Position numbers and translations under genes: made by a program
Shown: piece after piece, positions 36,770 through 46,000 of the stretch
Numbering within the stretch: the stretch's first letter is position 1
How the letters are laid out: each line of letters begins with the position of its first letter
The notes under the pieces: model-generated
Databases searched by the model: none
What the model was told of the DNA's origin: nothing
The model's input: only the letters and a program-made list of their open reading frames with translations
Assembly: GCA_963733265.1 (NCBI GenBank)
Contig: CAVTCF010000004.1
Coordinates: 434,001 to 498,000 of the forward strand
Origin: PALSA-1006 sp963733265
GTDB lineage: Bacteria > Pseudomonadota > Gammaproteobacteria > Burkholderiales > Gallionellaceae
Direction of reading: 5' to 3'
DNA length: 64,000 bases

Positions 36770-37422
36770 GTGGTATAGGGATTGTGTTGAATGAAAAGGG
36801 CGACAGCATCGGGAACGAGGCCATGAATGTTTTTACCATCGACACAACGCTGGCGGATATCGGTGGACGAGATTTCTAAAGCAGGAATGTTCAGCACAAC
36901 AATATGCCCGGCAGGGCTTTCGTGCAATACCTTGGGTGAAGGTGCCATGCGGGCAGTGTATTCCTGCAGCAGAGCCGGGTCTGCTTTTGCCAGCGTATTG
37001 CCCAATGGTTGTCCGGGTCTCTGCATTACGACAATGTGTGCCAAGCCGAACAATTCAGTCCATCGATGCCAAGTGTTCAGTTGCGCGAAAGCATCGCTGC
37101 CGAGCAACAAACACAGCGATTGTTGCGAACCATATTCTGAGCGCAGCTCTGTCAAAGTATCAACCGTATAGCACGAGTCGGTACGAAATGTTTCGCGCTG
37201 ATCAGCCAGAAATGCCGGATTGCTGTGCACTGCGAATTGCACCATGTGCAAGCGATCAGTTGCGCTGGCATGCGGCGCAGGACGATGCGGCGGCGTGCCG
37301 CAGGGAATAAAATGCACTTCACGCAGATGGCATTGTTCAAGCGCCTCAACTGCCAAGCGCAAATGCCCGTTATGAATTGGGTCAAACGTTCCGCCAAGAA
37401 TTCCGATAGGTGTGTTGTTCAT
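36763..37422 (-). CDS. nadD: Nicotinate-nucleotide adenylyltransferase NadD
   Basis: A 219-residue enzyme of NAD synthesis. GILGGTFDPIHNGHLRLA is the nucleotidyltransferase motif and EISSTDIRQRC the C-terminal ISxTxxR motif. It follows aceF by three bases, so it may be co-transcribed with the pyruvate dehydrogenase genes. Confidence 0.95.
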   Translation of the reverse strand: MNNTPIGILGGTFDPIHNGHLRLAVEALEQCHLREVHFIPCGTPPHRPAPHASATDRLHMVQFAVHSNPAFLADQRETFRTDSCYTVDTLTELRSEYGSQQSLCLLLGSDAFAQLNTWHRWTELFGLAHIVVMQRPGQPLGNTLAKADPALLQEYTARMAPSPKVLHESPAGHIVVLNIPALEISSTDIRQRCVDGKNIHGLVPDAVALFIQHNPYTTC

Positions 37423-37425
37423 TGG

Positions 37426-38700
37426 TTACAACGCCAATCTGCGCATATCAGAAAGGAGATGGGCGAGATAAGTGGTAAAGCGCGCGGCGGCGGCACCGTC
37501 GATCACGCGGTGATCGTAGGAGAGTGACAACGGCAACATCAAACGCGGCACAAATTCGCCGTCTTTCCACAGCGGTTTCATGGCAGAGCGCGACACCCCG
37601 AGGATGGACACCTCCGGCGCATTGATGATCGGCGTGAAAGCCGTGCCGCCAATACCGCCCAAACTGGAAATAGAGAAACAGCCGCCTTGCATTTCAGTAG
37701 CAGAGAGCTTTTTCTCACGCGCCCGCGCGCTGATCTCGCCCAGCTCTTTGGCCAGTTGCACAATGCCCTTTTGGTCAACATCGCGCACCACCGGCACCAT
37801 CAAGCCATCCGGTGTGTCCACCGCCACCCCGATATGGATATATTTCTTCAGCACCAGATTTTCGCCGCTGGCATCCAGCGAAGCATTGAAGTCGGGGAAA
37901 TGTTTCAGCGTGATCGCGCAGGCTTTGAGCAAGAATGCCAGGGGCGTAATTTTAAAACTCTCTTTGGCATACTCGCTGCCGAGCTCTTTGCGGAAGGCTT
38001 CCATCTCGCTGATGTCGGCTTCTTCAAATTGTGTCACGTGCGGAATCGTCACCCAGTTGCGGTGCAGGTTGGCACCGGAAATCTTCTTGATGCGCGATAG
38101 GGCCTTGGTTTCAATCGGGCCAAATTTGGCGAAATCGACGACAGGCAACTCCAGTACTTGCAAGCCATTGCCACCGGCTGCACCCTGTTGAACGAGCGCT
38201 TGCTTGACGAAGTTCTGTACGTCATCCTTGGTGACCCGGCCTTTTTCACCGCTGCCCCGGACTTGGGGCAGATTGACACCCAGTTCTCGCGCAAAGCGGC
38301 GGATGGACGGGCTGGCATGGGCGCTTGCTGATGTGGAAGCGGGCGCTGTCACTGTCTGTGCGGCTACCGATGGGGCAGGCGCCGATTGGGCGGCGGGGGC
38401 TGCGGCGGCCGTTGGTGCCGGAGCCGCTGCGGGTGAAGGTGCCGAAGCAGCAACAGTCCCACTCGCCTCAAGCGTCAAAATCAGCGCACCTTCCGATACC
38501 TTGTCGCCCACTTTTACTTTAACTTCTTTCACCACACCATCGAAGGGCGCGGGGACATCCATGGTTGCCTTGTCGGTTTCCAATGTCAGCAGGGGTTGCT
38601 CTGCTTTAACCGTATCGCCTGCTTTCACAGAAACTTCAATAATCGGTACATCTTTGTAATTGCCGATGTCCGGTACTAATACGTTTTTAATTTCAGCCAC
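37426..38700 (-). CDS. aceF: Pyruvate dehydrogenase E2, dihydrolipoyl acetyltransferase
   Basis: A 424-residue E2 with one lipoyl domain (ETDKATMDVP near residue 45), an Ala/Pro linker (about 88-130), a peripheral-subunit-binding domain (SPSIRRFARELGVNL), and the catalytic domain with the C-terminal YDHRVIDGAAAARF (HxxxDG). The E. coli enzyme has three lipoyl domains; one is usual in many betaproteobacteria. No E3 gene (lpd) follows; nadD does. Confidence 0.95.
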   Translation of the reverse strand: MAEIKNVLVPDIGNYKDVPIIEVSVKAGDTVKAEQPLLTLETDKATMDVPAPFDGVVKEVKVKVGDKVSEGALILTLEASGTVAASAPSPAAAPAPTAAAAPAAQSAPAPSVAAQTVTAPASTSASAHASPSIRRFARELGVNLPQVRGSGEKGRVTKDDVQNFVKQALVQQGAAGGNGLQVLELPVVDFAKFGPIETKALSRIKKISGANLHRNWVTIPHVTQFEEADISEMEAFRKELGSEYAKESFKITPLAFLLKACAITLKHFPDFNASLDASGENLVLKKYIHIGVAVDTPDGLMVPVVRDVDQKGIVQLAKELGEISARAREKKLSATEMQGGCFSISSLGGIGGTAFTPIINAPEVSILGVSRSAMKPLWKDGEFVPRLMLPLSLSYDHRVIDGAAAARFTTYLAHLLSDMRRLAL

Positions 38701-38715
38701 TTTGTTCCCCTTGCC

Positions 38716-41379
38716 TTAAACCGTTGTCGGGTTCGGTTTGTCAGGATTGATCTTATACAGCTTGATCGCCTTGCTCACTTCGCTCGCCGCTATCGCGCCT
38801 TCGTCCGCCAGCGCTTTCAACGCGGTAATAGTGACGTAGTAACGGTCCACTTCAAAGAAGCCGCGCAGTTTTTTGCGCGTATCCGAGCGGCCAAAACCGT
38901 CCGTCCCCAGCGTCTTGTAACGCGCTTTGACAAAAGGACGAATCTGGTCGGCATAAGCGCGAATGTAGTCCGTTGCGGCAACGACCGGTGTTTTGTCATT
39001 CAGGCATGCATCCACAAAACTGGTACGGGGCTGAGCTTCGGGATGCAGCGTATTCCAGCGTTCGCAATCAATCCCGTCGCGGCGCAACTCGTTGAAGCTG
39101 GTCACACTCCACACATCGGCGGCAACGCCGAAATCCTTTTCCAGCAATTCGCCAGCGGCAATCACTTCACGCAGGATGGTGCCGCTACCCAACAACTGAA
39201 CCGCCGGTTTTTTGCCTTTACCCTTCTCCTTTGCCCCTTCACTAAACTTGTACATCCCCTTGATGATGCCTTCTTCCGCTCCCTTGGGCATGGCCGGATG
39301 CGTATAGTTTTCGTTCATCACCGTCAGGTAGTAGAACACATCTTCCTGATTTTGATACATGCGGCGCATACCGTCATGCACGATGACAGCCAGCTCAAAA
39401 GCAAAAGCCGGGTCGTAAGAAACACAATTGGGGATCGTTGCCGCTATCAGGTGGCTGTGACCGTCCTGATGTTGCAAGCCTTCACCGTTCAACGTGGTGC
39501 GACCCGCCGTGCCGCCGATGAGGAAGCCGCGTGCACGCATATCGCCCGCAGCCCAGGCCAGATCGCCAATGCGCTGGAAGCCGAACATCGAGTAGTAGAT
39601 ATAGAACGGGATCATTGCCACGCCGTGGTTGGCATAGGCGGTTGCGGCGGCGATCCAGTCGGCCATGCCGCCCGCCTCGTTGATGCCTTCCTGTAAAATC
39701 TGCCCGGTGGCGGACTCCTTGTAGAACATCAGTTGATCCGCATCTTGCGGAGTGTATAACTGGCCCACCTGCGAGAAGATACCGAGCTGGCGGAACATGC
39801 CTTCCATACCGAAGGTGCGTGATTCATCCGGCACGATAGGCACGATTTGCTTGCCGATATTTTTGTCTTTTACCAGGACGCCCAGCAGGCGCACGAACGC
39901 CATGGTGGTGGAGAATTCGCGGTCTTCGCTGGATTTTAGCAGTGCCTCGAAAGCATCCAGCCCCGGAATGTCCAAGGATTTTGCCACGGGTTGGCGGGCG
40001 GGCAACGTTCCCATCTCGGTACCGCGTTCGCGCAGATATTTCATTTCCTGACTGTCTTCGGCGGGACGCACAAAAGGCAGATTGGGTAATTGCTCGTCGG
40101 TGACCGGAATGTTGAAGCGGTCGCGGAATTTGCGCAATGCATCTTCGCCCATCTTTTTTTGCTGATGCGTTGGATTCTGCGCTTCACCCGCTACACCCAT
40201 GCCGTACCCCTTGACCGTTTTGGCGAGGATTACGGTCGGCTGACCTTTTAGTTTGTTGGCTGCCGAATAAGCCGCAAAGACTTTAAACGGGTCGTGTCCG
40301 CCGCGATTCAGGCGCCAGATTTCATCGTCCGACATGTCGGCAACCAATTCCAGCAGTTCCGGATATTTGCCAAAGAAGTGTTGGCGCACATATGCGCCGT
40401 CTTTGGCTTTGTAGGTCTGGTACTCGCCGTCGACCACTTCTTCCATGCGTTTTAACAGCAGCCCGCTTTTGTCTTTGGCCAGCAGGCGATCCCACCACCG
40501 TCCCCAGATCACTTTGATCACGTTCCAGCCCGCGCCACGGAACACGCCTTCCAGTTCCTGAATGATCTTGCCGTTACCGCGCACCGGGCCGTCCAGACGT
40601 TGCAAATTACAGTTGATGACAAAGATCAGGTTGTCCAGTTGTTCGCGCCCCGCCATCGAAATCGCGCCCAGCGATTCGGGTTCGTCTGTCTCGCCGTCAC
40701 CCAGAAAGGCCCAGACCTTGCGGCCATCCGTTTGCGCGAGCCCACGGTGCTGCAAATAGCGCATAAAGCGCGCCTGGTAAATGGCCATCAGCGGGCCCAG
40801 CCCCATTGATACGGTGGGGAGCTGCCAGAAATTGGGCATCAGCCAAGGGTGCGGATAAGAAGAAAGCCCCCCGCCGTCTACTTCCTGACGGAATTTGTAA
40901 AGTTGCTCTTCACTTAAGCGGCCTTCGAGATAAGCGCGCGCATAGATTCCGGGCGAGGAATGGCCCTGGAAATATACCAGGTCGCCGCCATGATCCTCCG
41001 TCTTGCCGTGGAAGAAATGATTGAAGGCCACATCGTATAAAGTCGCGGCCGATGCGAAGCTGGCAATGTGCCCGCCCAGTTCAGAAGATTCTTTGTTGGC
41101 ATTCATCACAATGGCCATTGCGTTCCAGCGCGTCAACGCGCGGATGCGGTGTTCCAGCTCAAAATCGCCTGCGCAGCGATCTTCTTTGTCCAACGGGATC
41201 GTGTTGATGTACGGTGTGGTCGCGCTGATCGGCATGTCGTCGCCGGCCAGCCGCGCCTGATGGATCAACTGGTCGATCAGAAAGTGCGCGCGCTCTGCCC
41301 CTTCCTTGTCCAGTACGGACTGTATGGACTCCAGCCACTCCTGCGTTTCCTGCGGATCGTTATCGGATTTGTTGGTCAT
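38716..41379 (-). CDS. aceE: Pyruvate dehydrogenase E1 component (homodimeric type)
   Basis: An 887-residue thiamine diphosphate enzyme, the same length as E. coli AceE. ATG 41379 (MTNKSDNDPQETQEWLES) is preceded by GGAGAG; the frame is open to 41466, but those codons overlap the neighbouring region. The ThDP motif GDGETDEPESLGAI (GDG...N) and VINCNLQRLDGPVRGNGKII are present. The gene is 15 bases upstream of aceF. Confidence 0.97.
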   Translation of the reverse strand: MTNKSDNDPQETQEWLESIQSVLDKEGAERAHFLIDQLIHQARLAGDDMPISATTPYINTIPLDKEDRCAGDFELEHRIRALTRWNAMAIVMNANKESSELGGHIASFASAATLYDVAFNHFFHGKTEDHGGDLVYFQGHSSPGIYARAYLEGRLSEEQLYKFRQEVDGGGLSSYPHPWLMPNFWQLPTVSMGLGPLMAIYQARFMRYLQHRGLAQTDGRKVWAFLGDGETDEPESLGAISMAGREQLDNLIFVINCNLQRLDGPVRGNGKIIQELEGVFRGAGWNVIKVIWGRWWDRLLAKDKSGLLLKRMEEVVDGEYQTYKAKDGAYVRQHFFGKYPELLELVADMSDDEIWRLNRGGHDPFKVFAAYSAANKLKGQPTVILAKTVKGYGMGVAGEAQNPTHQQKKMGEDALRKFRDRFNIPVTDEQLPNLPFVRPAEDSQEMKYLRERGTEMGTLPARQPVAKSLDIPGLDAFEALLKSSEDREFSTTMAFVRLLGVLVKDKNIGKQIVPIVPDESRTFGMEGMFRQLGIFSQVGQLYTPQDADQLMFYKESATGQILQEGINEAGGMADWIAAATAYANHGVAMIPFYIYYSMFGFQRIGDLAWAAGDMRARGFLIGGTAGRTTLNGEGLQHQDGHSHLIAATIPNCVSYDPAFAFELAVIVHDGMRRMYQNQEDVFYYLTVMNENYTHPAMPKGAEEGIIKGMYKFSEGAKEKGKGKKPAVQLLGSGTILREVIAAGELLEKDFGVAADVWSVTSFNELRRDGIDCERWNTLHPEAQPRTSFVDACLNDKTPVVAATDYIRAYADQIRPFVKARYKTLGTDGFGRSDTRKKLRGFFEVDRYYVTITALKALADEGAIAASEVSKAIKLYKINPDKPNPTTV

Positions 41380-41423
41380 CTCTCTCTCCTCTTCCCTGGG
41401 TGCTGTGTTGGGTGTCCTTGCGT

Positions 41424-42014
41424 TCAAGCGACACAGTGGATCGTCTTTTGTTCTGTTATCAGCCATTCTACTTTGCGGTCTGTATCCTCTTGCGGGATAT
41501 TATTGACTACCTGTAATGCGTAGGCAGCAGCGACCAAGCTGGGCTGGTGGGACAGACGGGCCAACAGCTTGTCGTAAAAGCCACCGCCGTATCCGAGCCG
41601 CGCACCATCCAGTCCAAATGCCACACCCGGCAATAATACAAAATCTACCGGGACTAAATCTGTTACCTTCTCACAACGTTCGCTGACGGGTTCGCGAATA
41701 TTCCAACGACCGGGTGCAACATCCAAAGCCAAATCGGTGACGCGATACAAATCCAACTGCCTCGTCTCGCGATTTACTTTAGGTAGCAACACTTGCTTGC
41801 CATCCTGCAGTGCCTGCCGTACAAAAATTTCCGCAGCAAATTCCGCACCGAAATTCATATAGCCCAACACTGTTACAGCCGACTGATAGGCTTCCAGCTT
41901 AAAGAGGCGATCCACAATTAAGGTATTTAGATGCTGCCGTTCAGGCAAAGCAATACCCGAGCGAGCTGCTATTATACTTTGCCTGAGGCTTTGCTTCATA
42001 GCTTGGATGTTCAT
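41424..42014 (-). CDS. 5-formyltetrahydrofolate cyclo-ligase
   Basis: A 196-residue YgfA/MTHFS family enzyme making 5,10-methenyl-THF. FVLLPGVAFGLDGARLGYGG (with GGFYDKLL following) is the C-terminal signature. ATG 42014 overlaps the tfoX-like stop by four bases. Confidence 0.92.
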   Translation of the reverse strand: MNIQAMKQSLRQSIIAARSGIALPERQHLNTLIVDRLFKLEAYQSAVTVLGYMNFGAEFAAEIFVRQALQDGKQVLLPKVNRETRQLDLYRVTDLALDVAPGRWNIREPVSERCEKVTDLVPVDFVLLPGVAFGLDGARLGYGGGFYDKLLARLSHQPSLVAAAYALQVVNNIPQEDTDRKVEWLITEQKTIHCVA

Positions 42015-42316
42015 TGCAGGGCCGCCTTTCTGGCCCATAGTAGCAAACGTTCGTTATCTTCGAGAATATCGACGGGAACTTCGCGGTAATTCTTCAAAAC
42101 CTGCTTTTCCGAGGGAGCAAAAACAGCGGCATGATGTTCCATATATTCAGGCAATGTCTCAGGATGTGTTTTGAAATATAGTCTGCCATCGAACACAATG
42201 CCGAAAAACTGCTCGCCGCAATACAATCCATACCCGCCGAACATGCGCTTGCAGCGAAGGCCGTCGAGGGCGGCAAGTTGTTCGAGGACGAAGTCACGGA
42301 AGGAATCGGTGGACAT
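42011..42316 (-). CDS. TfoX/Sxy N-terminal domain protein
   Basis: A 101-residue protein consisting only of the TfoX N-terminal domain: RCKRMFGGYGLYCGEQFFGI and LYFKTHPETLPEYM. TfoX/Sxy in gammaproteobacteria controls competence; single-domain proteins like this one are uncharacterised. Its start lies inside the 3' end of the hepT-like gene. Confidence 0.87.
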   Translation of the reverse strand: MSTDSFRDFVLEQLAALDGLRCKRMFGGYGLYCGEQFFGIVFDGRLYFKTHPETLPEYMEHHAAVFAPSEKQVLKNYREVPVDILEDNERLLLWARKAALQ

Positions 42317-42554
42317 TATTTTGTTCGGCTATCTGTTTCCAGTCTATTTCGTCCGCAAAAGTGCGAATCCGATCCGGGATATGTGATGCCGCCTCGCCTA
42401 GCAGAATCAGGTTGTGCACCGTGGCATCATAATTGAGGCCGCTGGACACAAATTTTTCCTGATCCATGCCTTCGGTATATACCACGACCTTTTCGGCGAA
42501 ACCGATCATGTCGGTCACATAAAAACGCCACTCCCTTTGCAATGGCTCAGACAT
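42294..42554 (-). CDS. C-terminally truncated HepT-like (DUF86) protein
   Basis: An 86-residue HEPN-family protein. The helix LNYDATVHNLILLGEAASHI and RIRTFADEIDWKQIA match HepT toxins, which normally go on with a catalytic RxxxxHxY helix to about 110-120 residues. Here the sequence changes to EQNNVHRFLP and stops inside tfoX, so the catalytic motif is lost. Probably a decayed toxin left beside its antitoxin. Confidence 0.78.
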   Translation of the reverse strand: MSEPLQREWRFYVTDMIGFAEKVVVYTEGMDQEKFVSSGLNYDATVHNLILLGEAASHIPDRIRTFADEIDWKQIAEQNNVHRFLP

Positions 42555-42837
42555 GAATCAAGTCCCTTTCTATGTAGGGCTTCAACTCGGGGCGGATGAC
42601 CTCTTTTTGTACCAGGTCAATCGGGCATTCGAGCAGGTCTTCCAGATAAAACTGCACACCGAAATAACGCTTCGCTGTCGAGCGACCATCGAATTCAACC
42701 AATACGTCAATATCGCTGCCATCCTGCGCCTCATCGCGCGCGGTCGAGCCGAACAAGGCCAAATCAGTGATGCCAAAACGGCGGATCAATTCCGGCTTGT
42801 GTTGGGTGAGTAATTTTAAGGCTTCATCTTTGCGCAT
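42547..42837 (-). CDS. MntA-type nucleotidyltransferase antitoxin
   Basis: A 96-residue minimal nucleotidyltransferase with the GSX10DXD motif (FGSTARDEAQDGSDIDVLVE). MntA AMPylates and neutralises HepT in other bacteria. ATG 42837 follows an AGGAG six bases upstream, better than the longer start at 42852. It overlaps the hepT-like gene by eight bases. Confidence 0.87.
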   Translation of the reverse strand: MRKDEALKLLTQHKPELIRRFGITDLALFGSTARDEAQDGSDIDVLVEFDGRSTAKRYFGVQFYLEDLLECPIDLVQKEVIRPELKPYIERDLIHV

Positions 42838-42878
42838 TATTTGCTCCTGCATATCTTCTCGGTTTGCATTGCATGATT

Positions 42879-44396
42879 TTAACCAAGAAACAACTTGTAT
42901 GCCGGATTGTTACTCTCATCCCAATACGGATAACCGAGCGTATCAAGGAAGGTCTTCAGTGCTTTTTTATCCTGATGCGGCACTTGCATGCCGACTAACA
43001 CGCGTCCGTAATCGGCTCCGTGGTTGCGGTAGTGGAACAGCGAGATGTTCCAGTTGTGGTTCATGCTGTTGAGGAAGTTCATCAGTGCGCCGGGACGTTC
43101 GGGGAATTCGAAGCGGTACATGATTTCGTCTTTGGCTTCCGGGGCGCGTCCGCCTACAAGATGGCGCAGGTGTAGCTTGGCCATTTCGTTGTCGGTAAGG
43201 TCGAGTGCGTTTAGTTTGTGTTTTTCCAGTGTGGCGAGTAGTTTTGCGGTTTCCGACGGGTCGCGTACCTGCACACCGAGGAATACCTGTGCTGCTGCCG
43301 GATTGGCGTAGCGGTAGTTGAATTCGGTGATGTTGCGGTTGCCGAGCAAAGAACAGAACTGGCGGAAGCTGCCCGGTGTTTCGGGGATGGTCACTGCCAG
43401 AATGGCTTCGCGTTTTTCACCGATTTCGGCGCGCTCGGCCACGAAACGCAGGCGGTCGAAATTCATGTTTGCGCCACAGGCGATGGGAATCAGGGTCTGG
43501 TCTTTAAGCTGCTCGCGCTTGGCATAAAGCTTTGCGCCGGCCACCGCAAGGGCTCCCGCCGGTTCAAGAATGGAGCGGGTGTCCTGAAATACATCTTTGA
43601 TTGCCGCGCAAACGGCATCAGTGTCGACCAGTACAATTTCGTCGACATATTCTTTGCACAGGCGGAAGGTTTCCTCGCCAACTTGTTTGACTGCGGTGCC
43701 GTCGGAGAACAGGCCGACATCATTTAGAATGATACGTTTTTTTGCTTTGAGCGAGCGATACATGGCGTCGGAGTCGGTGGTTTGTACGCCGATGATTTTG
43801 ATATCGGGGCGTACTTGTTTCACGTAAGCCGCCACGCCGGAGATGAGTCCGCCGCCGCCGATGGCGCAAAAGATAGCATGAATCGGTGCCTGATGCTGGC
43901 GCAGGATTTCCATGGCGATAGTGCCTTGTCCGGCGATTACATCAGGATCGTCGAAAGGATGTACAAAGGTGAGCTGGAGTTCTTTTTCCAATTCAAGCGC
44001 GTGGCTATAGGCATCGCTGTAACTATTGCCATGCAGCACGATATCCACAGCGCGTTTGCCGAAATGCCGTACAGCATCGATCTTTAGTTGCGGTGTGGTG
44101 GTGGGCATGACGATGGTGGCACGGCAAGATAAACGGTGTGCGGAAAGGGCTACACCTTGGGCATGATTGCCTGCCGAGGCGGCGATGACGCCGCGTTTTA
44201 ACTGTTCCGGTGTGAGTTGAGCCATTTTATTGTAGGCGCCGCGCAGTTTGAACGAAAACACGGGCTGCAAGTCTTCGCGCTTGAACAATACGTTATTGCC
44301 GATACGGGCGGAAAGTGTAGGGGCGTGCTCCAATGGACTTTCGATGGCTACATCATAAACACGGGCGGTGAGAATGCGCTTCAGGTAATTTTGCAT
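42879..44396 (-). CDS. ilvA: Threonine ammonia-lyase, biosynthetic
   Basis: A 505-residue PLP enzyme for isoleucine synthesis. The PLP lysine is in FSFKLRGAYNKM near residue 50, the phosphate loop is AIGGGGLISGVAAY, and two C-terminal ACT-like domains (about 330-505) give feedback control. It is divergent from rpiA across a 150-base gap with a perfect palindrome. Confidence 0.96.
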   Translation of the reverse strand: MQNYLKRILTARVYDVAIESPLEHAPTLSARIGNNVLFKREDLQPVFSFKLRGAYNKMAQLTPEQLKRGVIAASAGNHAQGVALSAHRLSCRATIVMPTTTPQLKIDAVRHFGKRAVDIVLHGNSYSDAYSHALELEKELQLTFVHPFDDPDVIAGQGTIAMEILRQHQAPIHAIFCAIGGGGLISGVAAYVKQVRPDIKIIGVQTTDSDAMYRSLKAKKRIILNDVGLFSDGTAVKQVGEETFRLCKEYVDEIVLVDTDAVCAAIKDVFQDTRSILEPAGALAVAGAKLYAKREQLKDQTLIPIACGANMNFDRLRFVAERAEIGEKREAILAVTIPETPGSFRQFCSLLGNRNITEFNYRYANPAAAQVFLGVQVRDPSETAKLLATLEKHKLNALDLTDNEMAKLHLRHLVGGRAPEAKDEIMYRFEFPERPGALMNFLNSMNHNWNISLFHYRNHGADYGRVLVGMQVPHQDKKALKTFLDTLGYPYWDESNNPAYKLFLG

Positions 44397-44474
44397 GGTG
44401 AGTAATAAGTTTTAATATCCTGCTTGCAAGATTAGCAGGATTGGAGCCAATTCCAAAAGGTTTCCGGGGTAAGG

Positions 44475-44490
44475 TTCCTTAATTAAGGAA
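44475..44490. promoter_or_regulatory. 16-bp perfect palindrome between ilvA and rpiA
   Basis: TTCCTTAATTAAGGAA lies 79 bases upstream of ilvA and 57 bases upstream of the rpiA start. It has the size and position of a homodimeric repressor site. The regulator is unknown. Confidence 0.6.
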
Positions 44491-44547
44491 TTCCTGCAAT
44501 AATCGACGCACAAAAATTATATTACTAAATCGGGGGTGAGGATGACA

Positions 44548-45207
44548 ATGTCACAAGATGATTTAAAGCGTGCAGTAGCTCAGGCGGCGATTGCGTATGT
44601 CCCGGCAGACAGCATCGTGGGAGTGGGTACGGGGTCGACAGCCAATTTTTTTATTGATGAGTTAGCCAAAATAAAACATAAATTGCGCGCCGCAGTGGCA
44701 AGTTCCGAGGCATCCGCGAAGCGTTTACAGGGGCATGGTATCGAAGTCATTTCATTGAATGATGCGGGCACGTTACCTGTCTATGTGGATGGAGCGGATG
44801 AAATTACGCGCCATCTGCATATGCTCAAGGGCGGCGGCGGCGCTCTAACCCGTGAAAAAATTGTCGCGGCGGCAAGCAAGAAGTTTGTATGCCTGTGCGA
44901 TTCAAGCAAGTTGGTCGACGTGCTGGGAAAATTCCCGCTCCCCGTCGAAGTGATTCCCATGGCGCGCAGCTATATTGCACGCGAACTGGTCAAGTTGGGC
45001 GGCCAGCCCAAGCTGCGTGAAGGATTTGTGACGGATAACGGGAATATCATAATAGATGTGCATGGCCTGCAAATTATGAATCCGGTTGAGTTGGAGTCCA
45101 TTCTGAATGAATTGGCGGGGGTTGTGACCAACGGCTTGTTTGCCCGCCGTGGTGCGGATGTTTTGTTATTGGGTAAGCCAGAGGGCGTGCAAACAATAAT
45201 ACTGTAA
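44548..45207 (+). CDS. rpiA: Ribose-5-phosphate isomerase A
   Basis: A 219-residue enzyme, the length of E. coli RpiA. VGVGTGSTANFFIDEL is the phosphate-binding start, with DGADEI and KGGGGALTREKI the catalytic region. ATG 44548 has GGTGAGG upstream; earlier GTG and ATG codons are possible but less well placed. Confidence 0.96.
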   Translation: MSQDDLKRAVAQAAIAYVPADSIVGVGTGSTANFFIDELAKIKHKLRAAVASSEASAKRLQGHGIEVISLNDAGTLPVYVDGADEITRHLHMLKGGGGALTREKIVAAASKKFVCLCDSSKLVDVLGKFPLPVEVIPMARSYIARELVKLGGQPKLREGFVTDNGNIIIDVHGLQIMNPVELESILNELAGVVTNGLFARRGADVLLLGKPEGVQTIIL

Positions 45208-45283
45208 TTGTGGTACTGTAATAAATATTTCACGGGTTGTATGTAACATAGCACGATGGTCAATACCTTGGTTGAGGAAAAGC

Positions 45284-45991
45284 ATGATTAATACCGAACA
45301 TACTTCGAAGCAGTTTGATGCCGAGCTTGAGGCGGTGCGGGCGCGCGTACTGCAAATGGGCGGAATGGTGGAGAGTCAAATTCGTTTGGCGATCGAGTCG
45401 CTGATTTCAGGAGATGTAGAGTTGATGAACCGTGTGATCGAGGATGATCACCGCGTGAATGCCCTAGAAGTCGAAATCGACGAAAGCTGTAACCGTGTTC
45501 TGGTACGCCGTCAGCCCGCCGCGGGAGACTTGCGCATGATCACGACAGTAATCAAGACGATTACAGACCTTGAGCGTATCGGCGACGAGGCGGAAAAAAT
45601 TGCACGCATGGCGAAACTGCTGTCGCAAAAGGAGCGCTTGCGCCATCCGCGTTATCATCAAATCAAACAGGCTTCGGATATTGCACTTGATATGTTGCGC
45701 AAATCGCTGGATGCTTTTGCGCGCCTGGATTTGAGCATGGCTGCCGAGGTGGTGCGTCAGGATGAGCAGGTGGATGAAGAGTTTCGCTCGATCATGCGTT
45801 ATCTCATCACGTTTATGATGGAAGACCCGCGCACGATATCCACTTCGCTGGAAATTTTGTTCGTGGCCAAGGCGATTGAACGCATAGGCGACCATGCCAA
45901 GAATATGTCCGAATACGTTGTATATATGGTCAAGGGACGCGACGTGCGTCATGTAACAGTGGAAGAACTAGAGCGCGAAGTTCGCGAGTAA
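45284..45991 (+). CDS. phoU: Phosphate-specific transport system accessory protein PhoU
   Basis: A 235-residue protein of two three-helix bundles, each with a metal-binding E/DxxxD pattern (RIGDEAEKIA and RIGDHAKNMSEYV). PhoU links the Pst transporter to PhoR. Here it stands alone with ppx next to it, so it may tie phosphate sensing to polyphosphate metabolism. ATG 45284 follows GAGGAAA. Confidence 0.95.
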   Translation: MINTEHTSKQFDAELEAVRARVLQMGGMVESQIRLAIESLISGDVELMNRVIEDDHRVNALEVEIDESCNRVLVRRQPAAGDLRMITTVIKTITDLERIGDEAEKIARMAKLLSQKERLRHPRYHQIKQASDIALDMLRKSLDAFARLDLSMAAEVVRQDEQVDEEFRSIMRYLITFMMEDPRTISTSLEILFVAKAIERIGDHAKNMSEYVVYMVKGRDVRHVTVEELEREVRE

Positions 45992-46000
45992 AAGGTATTT

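Noticed and set aside
37580..38191. 203-residue plus-strand frame opposite aceF
   Set aside because: It is an antisense shadow of a conserved enzyme gene.
39043..39696. 217-residue plus-strand frame opposite aceE
   Set aside because: It is an antisense shadow of a conserved enzyme gene.
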